Shown here piece by piece: positions 1 to 9,427 of a stretch of 60,685 bases of DNA. The stretch's first letter is position 1. Each line of letters starts with the position of its first letter. Location: assembly GCA_964505415.1 (NCBI GenBank), contig CAZDHW010000012.1:1-60685 (forward strand), written 5' to 3'. This stretch comes from DTDR01 sp964505415 (GTDB taxonomy: Bacteria; Hydrothermota; Tepidihabitantia; Tepidihabitantales; DTDR01). The notes under the pieces are model-generated. The model was given only the letters and a program-made list of their open reading frames with translations, did no database searches and was not told the origin of the DNA. The translations under genes were made by a program, and so were the position numbers.

Positions 1-25
1 TTTTTGAAAAAGAAGGTAAAATTTT

Positions 26-53
26 TTGACAGAAAATTTTTTTTGTTTATAAT
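26..53 (+). promoter_or_regulatory. Promoter of the restriction-modification operon, leaderless type
   Basis: A consensus -35 TTGACA at 26-31 and -10 TATAAT at 48-53 are separated by 16 bp. The methyltransferase ATG begins at 61, only 7 nt after the -10 box, so transcription should start at or next to the first base of the start codon. No Shine-Dalgarno sequence fits in between. Confidence 0.8.
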
Positions 54-60
54 AAATTGA

Positions 61-909
61 ATGGAAAAAAAGGAAAAAAGTAATTTATCTTTAAATCTTG
101 TCCTGCCTGAAAAACCTTCTAAAAAACAAATAATTATTGAAGAATTATTAAAGAAATATGAAATAAAAGATATGAATGACTGGCAAAATGTAAAGGCTGA
201 TTTAATTATTACTGACCCGCCTTTCGGAATAGGTTTCAACGGTAAGCAAACAAATTATCACCGGAATGTTAATAATGTAGTTGATGGCTATGTGGAATGG
301 ACTCTTTCCGAATATGGCGAAAGAATTCAACAATTACTATTATGTATTAAGAGAAATTTAAAGAAAAATGGCCAAGCCTTAATATTTTCTGGCTGGCAAA
401 ATAGTAAAACTATTCACGAAAAGATTTTACAATTTAAAGGCTTAACTTTACGCGGTAAACTCTATTGGATTTATAATTTTGCTCCAGTTTGCCGCAAAAA
501 ACCTTCCCATAATGTTTACGAAATTTATTGGGTTACCAAAAGTGATAAATGGACCTTTCATAATCGTTGCACCACTAGCCACTGCCAAAACAAAGAGCCT
601 AATTTAACTTCTTTAATTTTTAAAAGAGATTATAAAGTGAATATGCCTAAATATCCAACAAGACTTCCTTTTAAATTATTACAGTGTTTGCTAGAACATT
701 TTTCTAATAAAGGTGATTTAATTTTTGACCCATTATGCGGAAGTGGTATGGTTGGTATCGTTGCCTATCTGTTAGGCAGAAATTTTATAATGGGTGATTT
801 AAATCCTAATGGAAAAATTGTTTTTCAACATCTTTTAGATTACTATTTAAATAAAAACGGATTAATTCAAGACCAAAAATTATTAACTTGGTGGAAAAGG
901 CAAGATTAA
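61..909 (+). CDS. Type II DNA methyltransferase (beta class, N4-cytosine/N6-adenine)
   Basis: This is a site-specific DNA amino-methyltransferase that uses S-adenosylmethionine and should protect host DNA from the nuclease encoded next. The catalytic motif IV DPPF is at residues 52-55, and the SAM-binding motif I FDPLCGSG comes later, at 222-229. Motif IV before motif I marks the beta-type arrangement. The stretch before motif I (YPTRLPF and the following helix) matches motif X of this family. The 282-residue length is usual for a type II enzyme without a separate specificity subunit. The last 22 bases overlap the next gene, so the two are translated together. DPPF does not decide between adenine and cytosine; the recognition sequence cannot be read from the protein. 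Confidence 0.9.
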   Translation: MEKKEKSNLSLNLVLPEKPSKKQIIIEELLKKYEIKDMNDWQNVKADLIITDPPFGIGFNGKQTNYHRNVNNVVDGYVEWTLSEYGERIQQLLLCIKRNLKKNGQALIFSGWQNSKTIHEKILQFKGLTLRGKLYWIYNFAPVCRKKPSHNVYEIYWVTKSDKWTFHNRCTTSHCQNKEPNLTSLIFKRDYKVNMPKYPTRLPFKLLQCLLEHFSNKGDLIFDPLCGSGMVGIVAYLLGRNFIMGDLNPNGKIVFQHLLDYYLNKNGLIQDQKLLTWWKRQD

Positions 910-1460
910 TATTTAAAGAAATTAAAAAGAAAATAGCCGATGAAAGCTATCGACCTAATCTCTCGGAATTTGAAAGGGCCATTGAAAAATTAATTGCCGA
1001 ATATGATACTGCCAATTGGGAAAATCGGTTTGTCGTTGGGCAAGCATTAGAAATTCTTTTTTGTGCCTTCTTAAAATCTTTGGGTTTTTGTTGTCAATTA
1101 TTAAAAGAGACAAGATATGATTTGAAAATTGAAGGAATAAATTTTTCTTTAAAAAGTAATTTTACCGGTAAGGGAGATATTCGGTTAATTAATATCCTTG
1201 GTAATGAAAGAGCTATTTGGCAAGAGCCAACTTTATTTTTCATAAGTGGAATAGGAATTTGTTATGCCGACCCAGAAATGGGATTAGCTACCAAATATAC
1301 AAGCGATGCCTTGGTTATTGAAACAAAAGAAATCAAAAAGATGATTGAAAATAATGAAGAATGGGTTATTCCGATTTTAATTCCGCTAAAACCAAAGAAT
1401 TCTAAAGAAATAAAAACCGCCAGTTATGATGTTTGCCAAAGCGATATTGGAAGAAATTAA
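888..1460 (+). CDS. Putative type II restriction endonuclease (PD-(D/E)XK-like)
   Basis: This is the likely nuclease partner of the upstream methyltransferase. Position supports this: it overlaps that gene by 22 bp and nothing else follows in the operon. A divergent nuclease core is visible: a helix with Glu55 (GQALEILF), then Asp78 (RYDLKIEG) and Ser87-Leu-Lys89 (NFSLKS), that is, D-X8-SxK, where the usual acidic residue of (D/E)xK is Ser. A large, low-similarity protein beside a methyltransferase is typical of type II endonucleases. The start is TTG at 888 or GTG at 891; neither has a clear ribosome site, so translation probably depends on coupling. I do not recognise a named family, and the nuclease role is inferred from context and motif. 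Confidence 0.65.
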   Translation: MVEKARLIFKEIKKKIADESYRPNLSEFERAIEKLIAEYDTANWENRFVVGQALEILFCAFLKSLGFCCQLLKETRYDLKIEGINFSLKSNFTGKGDIRLINILGNERAIWQEPTLFFISGIGICYADPEMGLATKYTSDALVIETKEIKKMIENNEEWVIPILIPLKPKNSKEIKTASYDVCQSDIGRN

Positions 1461-1509
1461 AAGCCAATATTTAAAAAAGTATATATAACAGACAATTTTT
1501 TTCTGGCGA

Positions 1510-1537
1510 TTGAAATTAAAAGACTTTTAATTATAAT
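1510..1537 (+). promoter_or_regulatory. Promoter of the flavin reductase/envelope operon, leaderless type
   Basis: TTGAAA at 1510-1515, a 16 bp spacer and TATAAT at 1532-1537. The ATG of the next gene is at 1544, 6 nt after the -10 box, which places the expected transcription start on the start codon. Confidence 0.75.
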
Positions 1538-1543
1538 ATCCCT

Positions 1544-2071
1544 ATGGAAAAAGTTAAGTTGGTTTCTTTAAGAGAGCTTACAAGGGTTTTTTGTTGTTTT
1601 CCTTGTGTGCTGGTTAGTTGTGCCTATGAAGATAAGGATAATATTATTGCTATCGGTATGGTCCATATCTTTTCTTTTAATCCCCCATTGATTGGAATTG
1701 GTGTCGCTCCCAATAGATATTCTTTTTCTTTGATTAAAAATTCTCAAGAGTTTGTAATTAATATCCCTAATAAAGAGCAGGTGGAGATTGTTAATTTCTG
1801 CGGTGAAAAAAGTGGTAAGGAAGTTGATAAGTTTAAGGCTTTAAATTTAACTAAGGAAAAAGGAGAATATGTAAAATGCCCAAGGATTAAGGAATGTCCA
1901 GTAAATATTGAATGCCGAGTAATAAAAGAAGTGGAAACTGGTGACCATACCTGGTTTATCGGCGAAATCTTAGGTTGTTATGTTGATAAGAATTATAAAA
2001 AAGAGGATAATCTTTTGTATTGGGGCGGTAAGTATTATGAAGTTGGTAAGGTGTTAAAAATCAGGTATTAG
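1544..2071 (+). CDS. Flavin reductase-like FMN-binding protein
   Basis: This belongs to the flavin reductase-like split-barrel family, which binds FMN and uses NAD(P)H to reduce flavin, or serves as an electron-transfer flavoprotein. The N-terminal part (VLVSCAYEDKDNIIAIGM) followed by the NPPLIGIGV strand and the FVINIP segment is the usual FMN-binding half of the fold. The C-terminal HTWFIGEILG is the family's conserved helix-strand. At 175 residues it has the normal length of a single-domain member. It has five Cys between residues 17 and 125. Its stop codon directly abuts the ATG of the next gene, suggesting cotranscription. The physiological partner is not apparent from the neighbours. 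Confidence 0.85.
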   Translation: MEKVKLVSLRELTRVFCCFPCVLVSCAYEDKDNIIAIGMVHIFSFNPPLIGIGVAPNRYSFSLIKNSQEFVINIPNKEQVEIVNFCGEKSGKEVDKFKALNLTKEKGEYVKCPRIKECPVNIECRVIKEVETGDHTWFIGEILGCYVDKNYKKEDNLLYWGGKYYEVGKVLKIRY

Positions 2072-4729
2072 ATGAAGATTTTTTTAATTTTGTTTTTGTT
2101 TGCCCAATACGGTAAAAATAAATTGCAATATGAAGATTTTTCTTTTTATTATTTGGAAGGTGATAAGTTTTTTGTCTATTATCAGAAAGATTCAAGAGAA
2201 TTGGCAAATTTTGCCTACCAAACAGCAGAAAAGACTATTGCCGAATTGGAGGAGGTTTTTAAGTTTAAGCTGAAAAGAAAAATCCCAATTATTATCTATA
2301 ACTCTTTTAACCAGTTTAAGCAGACCAATATTATTCTTGATTTGGTTGAAGAAGGGATTTTGGGGTTTTCGGAGATTTTTAAAAATCGGGTAGTTTTATA
2401 TTTTACTGGTTCTTATGAAGATTTTTATTATACTTTGCGTCACGAATTGGTCCACAGTTTTCAGTATGAGTATTATTGGAAGGGTTTCTTTCCTTTTATT
2501 AAAGAATTTTTATTGCCTTTATGGTATATCGAAGGAATGAGTGAGTATCTTTCTAAAAGAAGAAGTTTGATTAATGAAGCGATTGTTGGCGATTTGCTTA
2601 TTTCTCAAAAATTTGTCCCCCTTTCCCAATTGGAAAAAGATAGTTATTTAAATTATGTTTTAGGAGAGCAGTTTTTTATCTTTTTGGAAGATAAATATTC
2701 GGAAAAAAGAGTCTGGGAGTTTTTTAGAGAAGTAAAAAGAAAAAGGGGAATTGAAGAAGCCACAAAAAAGGTTTTTGGCAAAAGTTTTTCTTCTTTGGAA
2801 AGGGATTTTGAAGATTATTTAAAAGAGAAGTATTTTCCTTTGATCGATAAGAAGAAGAATTTTCAAAAGGAATGTAAAATTGTTATTGACCACAAAAAAG
2901 AAAAAAGAAAATATAATGTTTTACCCCAAGTAGTTTCGGACGATGAGATTATTTACTTAGGTTATGAAGAAAGACCAAGTATCTATTCTTATTCCCTTTC
3001 CGAAAGAAAATCAAAGGTGATTTTGAAGGGTTTTGATTTTTTGGGAGAAGAGTTTTTGAGTTTTTTGACCCCTAGTATTTTTCTTGCCCCAAATAAGAAG
3101 GCCCTTTATTTTATTAGGAATGAAAAGGGGAAGGTTTATTTTTCTAAATATGATTTAAAGCAGAAAAAAAATCGGAAGTTTCTTTTGGATGTAGATTATG
3201 CCTATGATTTAACCGTCTCACCCAATGAGAAGTGGGCAGTTTTTGTTGGACTTAAAAATGGCGAAAATAATCTTTATCTTTATGATTTGGAAAATAGTTT
3301 TTTAATTAAAATAACCGCCGATTTTAATGAGAAGAAGAACCCTTACTTTTTAAATAATGATAGCCTGATTTTTGTTTCCGAAAAGAAACTTCTGCTTTAT
3401 TCTTTGAAAGAAAAGGAGATAAAGACAATTTATGAGAGTGAAAAAAATCTTGCTTTCCCCATCGCCCTTTCAAAAAATTTGGATACCCTTTTGTTTGTTG
3501 AAGATTATGCCTTAACAATTTATTCTTTAAAGGCAAATAAGATTTTGTATAAGAGTGATTTTTTGGGAATTTGTCAATTCCCAACAGTTTTTAATAATAA
3601 GATTTATTTTTCTTATTATCATGATAAAGGTTATTCTATCTGTCGGATTGATAATTTTTATGATTTAATAAAAGAAGAAAAGGTAATTAAAAAAGAAGTT
3701 TCTTTAAAAAAGGAGGCTGTTTTTGCTTTTCCTCTTTTAAATAAAAAAGAAGAGAAGCATTATACCTTTTCCCTTTCGCCTGATTATTTTTATGGCTATG
3801 GTTATTTCTCTTCGGGTTTGGGTTTAAGGGGTAATATCTTTTTAAGTTTTTCCGACCTTTTGGGTAATCATCGCTTTATGATTTTAACTGACCTTACGGG
3901 AATGATCGATTTTTCTAATTTCTATTTTTCCTACAGTTATCTTAAAAGAAGGGAAGATTATTATTTTTCTTTTTTCCAATATTCTTCGCTTTATAGTTTT
4001 AGGGAAGATACTTTTTTAGTAATTACCGAAAGGGGTTTTTTGCCCACTTTAAGCTATCCCTTCGGTAAATTTTTAAGAAGTGATTTTTCTTTTTTTTATT
4101 ATTTAAGGAGTTGGCGTTTTTATTATCTTGGCTATGAACTGGAAAATCAAAGGCAAAAAGAGAAATTTTTGTTTTTTGATTGGGAAATAGTTTATGATAA
4201 TGCCCGTTTTGCTCCTTTTGGACCAATAAAGGGTCAAAGGGTTTTATTGGGTAATTATTTTACTTTGCCAGTTTCTGATTATCTTTTTAATACTTCTTAT
4301 GGGGAAGGAAGATTTTATTTTCCCTTTTATAAAACTTATATCTTTGCCTTTTTATTTTCCATTTTAAAAAGTAGGGGAAAGGATAAAGAAAGTTTTTTTC
4401 TTTCCGGGGAATATGTAAGAGGTTATCCCTATTTTTTAGAAGATTCCCTTTACTTTTCTCCTTCGCTAATTTTTTCTAAATTGGAATTCCGTTATCCTTT
4501 TATTGAAATTTTAAAATTGGGTTTTCCTTTGCCGATAACTATTAAAAATATTAGGGGGATTTTGTTTTATGATTTTGCCTATAATTTTAAAAAGTTTATC
4601 TCTTCTGCTGGTTTTGGTTTAAGGTTTTTTGTCGCCGATTTTCCTTTTATGGTTGATTTTAGTTATCCCTTACAAGCAATAGAAGAAAAGGGATGGAGAA
4701 TAACCTTCGGAATAAAAGAAGATTGGTAA
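2072..4729 (+). CDS. Exported peptidase MA-like / TolB-propeller / beta-barrel protein
   Basis: A large envelope protein with three visible parts. A short hydrophobic N-terminus (about residues 1-12) suggests export. A zincin domain follows with HELVH at 124-128 and a downstream WYIEGMSEY containing Glu154 as the likely third zinc ligand, the pattern of MA-type metallopeptidases. Residues about 270-540 hold repeated PD40/TolB-like propeller blades (for example YDLTVSPNEKWAVF). From about 570 the sequence alternates aromatic and polar residues and ends in Trp, as outer-membrane barrels do. The start abuts the previous stop. The end overlaps the C25 peptidase gene by 37 nt. A cell-surface protease anchored by its own barrel is the best reading; the substrate is unknown. 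Confidence 0.75.
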   Translation: MKIFLILFLFAQYGKNKLQYEDFSFYYLEGDKFFVYYQKDSRELANFAYQTAEKTIAELEEVFKFKLKRKIPIIIYNSFNQFKQTNIILDLVEEGILGFSEIFKNRVVLYFTGSYEDFYYTLRHELVHSFQYEYYWKGFFPFIKEFLLPLWYIEGMSEYLSKRRSLINEAIVGDLLISQKFVPLSQLEKDSYLNYVLGEQFFIFLEDKYSEKRVWEFFREVKRKRGIEEATKKVFGKSFSSLERDFEDYLKEKYFPLIDKKKNFQKECKIVIDHKKEKRKYNVLPQVVSDDEIIYLGYEERPSIYSYSLSERKSKVILKGFDFLGEEFLSFLTPSIFLAPNKKALYFIRNEKGKVYFSKYDLKQKKNRKFLLDVDYAYDLTVSPNEKWAVFVGLKNGENNLYLYDLENSFLIKITADFNEKKNPYFLNNDSLIFVSEKKLLLYSLKEKEIKTIYESEKNLAFPIALSKNLDTLLFVEDYALTIYSLKANKILYKSDFLGICQFPTVFNNKIYFSYYHDKGYSICRIDNFYDLIKEEKVIKKEVSLKKEAVFAFPLLNKKEEKHYTFSLSPDYFYGYGYFSSGLGLRGNIFLSFSDLLGNHRFMILTDLTGMIDFSNFYFSYSYLKRREDYYFSFFQYSSLYSFREDTFLVITERGFLPTLSYPFGKFLRSDFSFFYYLRSWRFYYLGYELENQRQKEKFLFFDWEIVYDNARFAPFGPIKGQRVLLGNYFTLPVSDYLFNTSYGEGRFYFPFYKTYIFAFLFSILKSRGKDKESFFLSGEYVRGYPYFLEDSLYFSPSLIFSKLEFRYPFIEILKLGFPLPITIKNIRGILFYDFAYNFKKFISSAGFGLRFFVADFPFMVDFSYPLQAIEEKGWRITFGIKEDW

Positions 4730-7700
4730 GAAGGTTTTTTCTTTTTTTCTTTCTTTTTTCTTTCTTTGCCTTTGGTGAATATTTTTCTTTCACTTTGAAG
4801 GAATTTCAGATTATTCCCTTTTATGATGGCGAAAAGGTTTATGATTATGTTTATGGAAAAGACCTTAATGCTGACTACGCCTTTAATTCTTTGCCTTATT
4901 ATGAAGAATTTCTTTTTCTTTCTGCCGAAAGTGCAGAAGTGAGATTGTTAAGCACTAATTATGAGGTTATAAAGGGGATTAATTGGAAGGAAGATTTGAT
5001 AAATAAGGAAATTGTCCAACTGGAATATTTGGGGAAAAAAGAAGAAAAGAATCTTTTTAAGGTGATTATCAATCCCTTTTTTTATGAGAAAGAAAGCCAA
5101 ACTTTGAAAATCTATAAAAAGATTGATTACGAGATTATTCCCAAAAAAAAGGCTTCTTTTTTCTCTTCGGAATCTTTATTAAAAATAAAAAAATTTCCTA
5201 ATAATGAGTTGATTAAGATTGAAATCTGTTCTACTGGTGTTTATGAGATAACTTATGACGATTTGAAAAAGCTCTATCCCCAAATTGATTTTTTATCACC
5301 GGAATATTTTTCTTTATACGATGCCAATTTTTCCGAAATTCCCATTATTGTTTTGGGCGAAGAAGACGGTAAGTTTGAAAAGAATGACCGGATTATTTTT
5401 TTTGGTAAAGAACATTTTTCTTTATATACTTTGAATAATTGCTATTGGCTTTCCCTTTTTAATTTGGAAAAAGGTAAAAGAATGGAAAAATATCTCGGAA
5501 ATTTTGATTTTAAAAAGAGTGTTAATATCGCCAAGGAAAGTTTGAAGATTGAATACGACAATTTTTGCCCAGCAAGAAGTGGCCTTTTATGGGTGGACGA
5601 AGAATTTAAAAAACCAACCGGCATAAATTATTTTAAGAAAATTTTACCTTTAAATTTTCTTTCTTTTAAAATCTCTTTGGAAAAAATCTTTTTAAGATTT
5701 TGGTTGAAAGAAGGGGATATTAAAATGAATATTTATTTAAACGAAATCTTGTTAGATTCTTTAAAAGGGAGAGGTAATCCCAATTTTCCTCAATATGTTG
5801 ATATTTTAAAAGAGAAAGAATATCTTTTAAAAGATAGTAATAACCAACTTACTTTTGAGTTAGTGGGCAACGAGGCGATGGCTTTATATTTTGATTATCT
5901 TTCAATTAAATATAAAAAGGAATTAATTTATGAAAAAAACCCTCTCTTTTTCTCTTTGGAAACTACCGGTAATGTTTCTTTAATTATTAAAAATAAAAGT
6001 AAAGAAAGGGAGTTTTTTATCTTTGATATCTCTTTCCCTTCTTCTCCCAAATTGATAGAAAATCCTTATTTAAATGATTCTTTAATCGGTTTTGCTTCTT
6101 ATATCTTTAAAAAAGGTGATTTTTATATCGTGGCTAAAAATAATTTAAAAAAACCAATAAGTATGGAAAGAAAGGTCTTAGGGAAATTAATCTCTAAAAG
6201 TTTTTCCTATGATTATCTGATTATTACCCCGAAGGTTTTATATAATGCGGCTTTACTTTTAAAGGGTTATCGCCAAAAAACAACTAATTTAAAAATTGGC
6301 ATTGCTTTATTGGAAGATATTTATGATGAATATGGTGGTGGTTTAAGAGAGATTTCGGCAATAAAAGATTTTCTTAAAGATAAAAAGCCAAAATATTGCC
6401 TCTTTTTGGGCGATTGTAATTATGATTATCGGGGATTAATAAAAAAATTTTCGGGAGTGCCTACCTATGAATGGGGTTATGATTATGAACCTGGTCCTTA
6501 TTCCGATAAGGGATTTTGTTTTGATGCCTATTTTGCTGACTTCGATGGCGAAGGTAGTTCTCCTGATATTATTCTTACCCGCCTGCCAATAAGAGACGAA
6601 GAAGAGATGAAAATTTTTTTGAAAAAGCTTGCCGATTATGAAGAAAGAGCCTTTATCTTTAGTAATAAGCTATTATTACTTTTAGCCGATGATGAATATA
6701 ATGGTGATATCTCAAAAAGAGACCCAATCTGGCGTGACCATTATGGTGGTTGTGAACAGATTGCTTCCCTTGCTTTTCCTTATTTATTAAAAAAAATCTA
6801 TCTTTTTGATTACCCCCTTTTGAAAAGTAAAGATAAAGGAAGCGCCAAGGAAGATTTAATAAGAACGATAAATAAAGGCATTGGCCTTTTATGTTATTTT
6901 GGCCATGGTTCTGGTGAAATGCTTGCCCACGAAAATATCTTTTCGCTAAAAGATATTCCCCTTTTAGAAAATGAAGGAAAATATTTCTTTGCTTTTTTTG
7001 GCTCTTGTGGCGTTGGCCGTTTTGATGAGAGTGAGTATGAATGTTTGGCCGAAGAGTTGGTAAGAAGTCCTTACGGAGCAATTGCGGTGGTTGCTGGTAG
7101 TAAGGCAACCAGTACGATTAGTAATAGATATCTTGCTCAAATTATGTTTTCCCAAATCTTTTCCCAAACCTGCTCAACCTTTTCCGAAGCCTTTTTTAAA
7201 GCTTGGTATATTGATAAAAAATACCATTTCTTCGGTGAGCCTTTAACAAAAATTCCCTTTTTCCCTTTAAAAAGAAATAATTTAAAAACTGATGAGACCT
7301 GCTTCACTTCTAGCCTTTTTAAAATTAAAGATACTATTTTTCAAAAAAATAGTGAGTTAATGGTCTTTGCTTTGCTACCTAAAAGAAAGCGGATTTATCG
7401 TTCCTGGTTTGGGGAGATTGCCTATGATTTGCCCGGAGATTTTTTTTATAGGAATTATCTTTTAGCCAAAGAGAATAAAATTATTGATTCTTTCTTTGTT
7501 CCCCAAATTCCTTTTCCGGATACTAATTATCTTGCTGACGGAGAGACTTATCTTTTAAACCCTTCCGCTTTTATTTTTTTAGTTGTCAAAGGAAAAGAAG
7601 GTTGCTATTCTCTTTCTTCACCACCCCTCTTTTTTAAAAGAAAAGCTCCGAGTATGGAAAGTAAAGTTACTTTTGCTCTCTTTGCCGATAACCAATTATT

Positions 7701-8274
7701 GAAAGAGACAACGGCAGTAAATAGGAATTTTCTTTTAAAAGGAGAAATCTATTCCCAAACCGGCATTCTCTTTTTAAGCAACCCTTTTGCTTGTGGTTTT
7801 TATTTAACCCCTTATAAAAAATTTTTTGACCTTCTTCCTTATCTTTCTTATTACCCGAATTCTTTTACTAATTTAAAATTTTCTTATCCTATAAGCTTAA
7901 AAACTGATACCGCTACTTTAACTTTCTATTTGACTGATAACCTTTTTAAAACCTATTTTAAAAGTTATTTTTTAAAAGTAAAAGAAAAAGAAGAAATAAA
8001 AGATTTTGCCTTTTTTAAGATTAATGAAAATCTTTACGGCTTTGCCTTTAAAAGTGACCAAGTATTAACAATAAGAATAAAAATTTATACCCTTTCCGGG
8101 CGGTTAATAAAAGAGTTAAAGACTATTTCTAAAATTGGCAATAATCTTCTCTATTGGGATAGAAAAGATTCCTTTGGAAGAGAAATTGCGAAAGGTATTT
8201 ATTTAATAAAAGTAAGTTATTCTTCTTTAAAAGAAAAAGAAGCAGATTTTATAAAAAAAATTATTATTGATTAA
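4693..8274 (+). CDS. Gingipain-family (C25) cysteine peptidase with C-terminal sorting-like domain
   Basis: A secreted C25 (gingipain-type) cysteine peptidase of 1193 residues, PorU-like in size. The catalytic His738 lies in CYFGHGSGEM and the nucleophile Cys772 in FFGSCGVGRF, followed by the typical stretch where a failed test for activity would be obvious; both are intact. The N-terminus is basic then strongly hydrophobic (FFLFFFLFSFFAFG), a signal peptide. The last 80 residues (KIYTLSGRLIKEL, GIYLIKVSY) resemble the FlgD-like/type A sorting domains of type IX secretion substrates. The annotated ATG overlaps the upstream gene by 37 nt; TTG at 4723 is an alternative that gives a more normal signal peptide. 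It could be PorU itself or an ordinary secreted protease. Confidence 0.85.
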   Translation: MENNLRNKRRLVRRFFLFFFLFSFFAFGEYFSFTLKEFQIIPFYDGEKVYDYVYGKDLNADYAFNSLPYYEEFLFLSAESAEVRLLSTNYEVIKGINWKEDLINKEIVQLEYLGKKEEKNLFKVIINPFFYEKESQTLKIYKKIDYEIIPKKKASFFSSESLLKIKKFPNNELIKIEICSTGVYEITYDDLKKLYPQIDFLSPEYFSLYDANFSEIPIIVLGEEDGKFEKNDRIIFFGKEHFSLYTLNNCYWLSLFNLEKGKRMEKYLGNFDFKKSVNIAKESLKIEYDNFCPARSGLLWVDEEFKKPTGINYFKKILPLNFLSFKISLEKIFLRFWLKEGDIKMNIYLNEILLDSLKGRGNPNFPQYVDILKEKEYLLKDSNNQLTFELVGNEAMALYFDYLSIKYKKELIYEKNPLFFSLETTGNVSLIIKNKSKEREFFIFDISFPSSPKLIENPYLNDSLIGFASYIFKKGDFYIVAKNNLKKPISMERKVLGKLISKSFSYDYLIITPKVLYNAALLLKGYRQKTTNLKIGIALLEDIYDEYGGGLREISAIKDFLKDKKPKYCLFLGDCNYDYRGLIKKFSGVPTYEWGYDYEPGPYSDKGFCFDAYFADFDGEGSSPDIILTRLPIRDEEEMKIFLKKLADYEERAFIFSNKLLLLLADDEYNGDISKRDPIWRDHYGGCEQIASLAFPYLLKKIYLFDYPLLKSKDKGSAKEDLIRTINKGIGLLCYFGHGSGEMLAHENIFSLKDIPLLENEGKYFFAFFGSCGVGRFDESEYECLAEELVRSPYGAIAVVAGSKATSTISNRYLAQIMFSQIFSQTCSTFSEAFFKAWYIDKKYHFFGEPLTKIPFFPLKRNNLKTDETCFTSSLFKIKDTIFQKNSELMVFALLPKRKRIYRSWFGEIAYDLPGDFFYRNYLLAKENKIIDSFFVPQIPFPDTNYLADGETYLLNPSAFIFLVVKGKEGCYSLSSPPLFFKRKAPSMESKVTFALFADNQLLKETTAVNRNFLLKGEIYSQTGILFLSNPFACGFYLTPYKKFFDLLPYLSYYPNSFTNLKFSYPISLKTDTATLTFYLTDNLFKTYFKSYFLKVKEKEEIKDFAFFKINENLYGFAFKSDQVLTIRIKIYTLSGRLIKELKTISKIGNNLLYWDRKDSFGREIAKGIYLIKVSYSSLKEKEADFIKKIIID

Positions 8275-8276
8275 AA

Positions 8277-8305
8277 TTGACTTTTGAAGTTTTTACTTTT
8301 ATAAT
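8277..8305 (+). promoter_or_regulatory. Promoter of the PorV-like operon, leaderless type
   Basis: TTGACT at 8277-8282, a 17 bp spacer and TATAAT at 8300-8305. The ATG at 8312 follows after 6 nt. The -35 box begins just after the stop codon of the C25 peptidase gene (8274). Confidence 0.8.
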
Positions 8306-8311
8306 TTATTT

Positions 8312-9427
8312 ATGAAGAAATTTTTAATTATTTTAATTTTTTTCCCTTTTCTTTTTGGTGCCCACGGCTATCCGGGTGCAGTTTTTCTTATGATCTGGCC
8401 AGCAGCGAGGCCAACTTCTCTTGGCGGTGCCTTTAGCGGAATTGCTGATGACCCTTCAGCCACTTATTATAATCCTGGTGGTTTGGGACTTTCAAAAGAA
8501 AGATTTAATGCTACTTTAATGCATTGTAATTGGCTTCCCGGACTTACCGAAGGTTTGGATATTTCTATGTATTATGAATTCCTCGCATTAGCTTATAAAA
8601 CTAAGGATATAGGAACCTTTGGTTTTAATACCATTTATTTGAACACGGGAGAGACTGAAGTATGGAACGAAAAAGGCGAATTACTTGGTAAATATACCAC
8701 TTTTGATGTGGCTTTAACTTTTGCCTATGGCTACCCAATTTTAGCTAATCTTTCTCTCGGTTTATCTTGGAAATTTATCTATTCTTTTTTGGTACCTGAT
8801 TGGGTATGGAAGGCAATGCCGGAATTAGGAATTGAAAGGGGTGGCACGGGAATAACTTGGGCTTTTGATTTTGGCTTATTATATAAACCTTTTAATTGGT
8901 TTTCTTTAGGAACTTCCTTAGCTAATATCGGGCCACCAATTTCTTACATTGCTGGCTCCGAACCCGACCCTTTACCAAGAATGTTAAGAGTAGGAATAAA
9001 TTTCTCACCGATAAAAAAAGAAATGATTACTTTAAATTTACCTTGGGAATTAAATATTGGTTTAGTAGAAAAAGCTGATACTTCAACTTCCGAATTGGAA
9101 GATATGTGGAAAAGTTTGGGAATAGAATTAAACCTCGCTAATAATCTTTTTTCCATAAGATTGGGCTACTTTGAAGATGTGACTGGTTGGCGGGGAGGAG
9201 TAATTGTGGAAGATGAAAATGGTGAACAGGATTGTATTTCGATTTTTGAATATCTTTTTGACCGCAAAAAAAGAAAGCTTATTCGGGGTGATAGAAAAAT
9301 TGCCATTCCTTTTACTTGGGGAATTGGTTTTGCTTATAAAAATTTCAGTTTAGATATCTCTTCGGATGAGCTTATTTATAGTTTTCCAACAACTAATTAC
9401 AAGTTTTCTTTTAATTTCCGAATGTGA
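8312..9427 (+). CDS. PorV/PorQ-family outer-membrane beta-barrel protein
   Basis: An outer-membrane barrel of the PorV/PorQ (FadL-like) family. PorV is the shuttle subunit that carries type IX cargo to the PorU sortase; PorQ belongs to the same fold. The sequence starts with a signal peptide (residues about 1-17). It then shows the family hallmark LGGAFSGIADDPSATYYNPGG near residue 30, followed by alternating barrel strands and a terminal aromatic strand (YKFSFNFRM) with Phe close to the C-terminus. The length of 371 residues is right. It lies directly after the C25 peptidase gene but has its own promoter. Several PorV paralogues are normal in such genomes, so the exact role is uncertain. Confidence 0.85.
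   Translation: MKKFLIILIFFPFLFGAHGYPGAVFLMIWPAARPTSLGGAFSGIADDPSATYYNPGGLGLSKERFNATLMHCNWLPGLTEGLDISMYYEFLALAYKTKDIGTFGFNTIYLNTGETEVWNEKGELLGKYTTFDVALTFAYGYPILANLSLGLSWKFIYSFLVPDWVWKAMPELGIERGGTGITWAFDFGLLYKPFNWFSLGTSLANIGPPISYIAGSEPDPLPRMLRVGINFSPIKKEMITLNLPWELNIGLVEKADTSTSELEDMWKSLGIELNLANNLFSIRLGYFEDVTGWRGGVIVEDENGEQDCISIFEYLFDRKKRKLIRGDRKIAIPFTWGIGFAYKNFSLDISSDELIYSFPTTNYKFSFNFRM

Noticed and set aside
6659..7108. 149-codon antisense frame
   Set aside because: It is opposite the catalytic region of the C25 peptidase gene; its His/Gln-rich composition reflects the codons of the sense strand.
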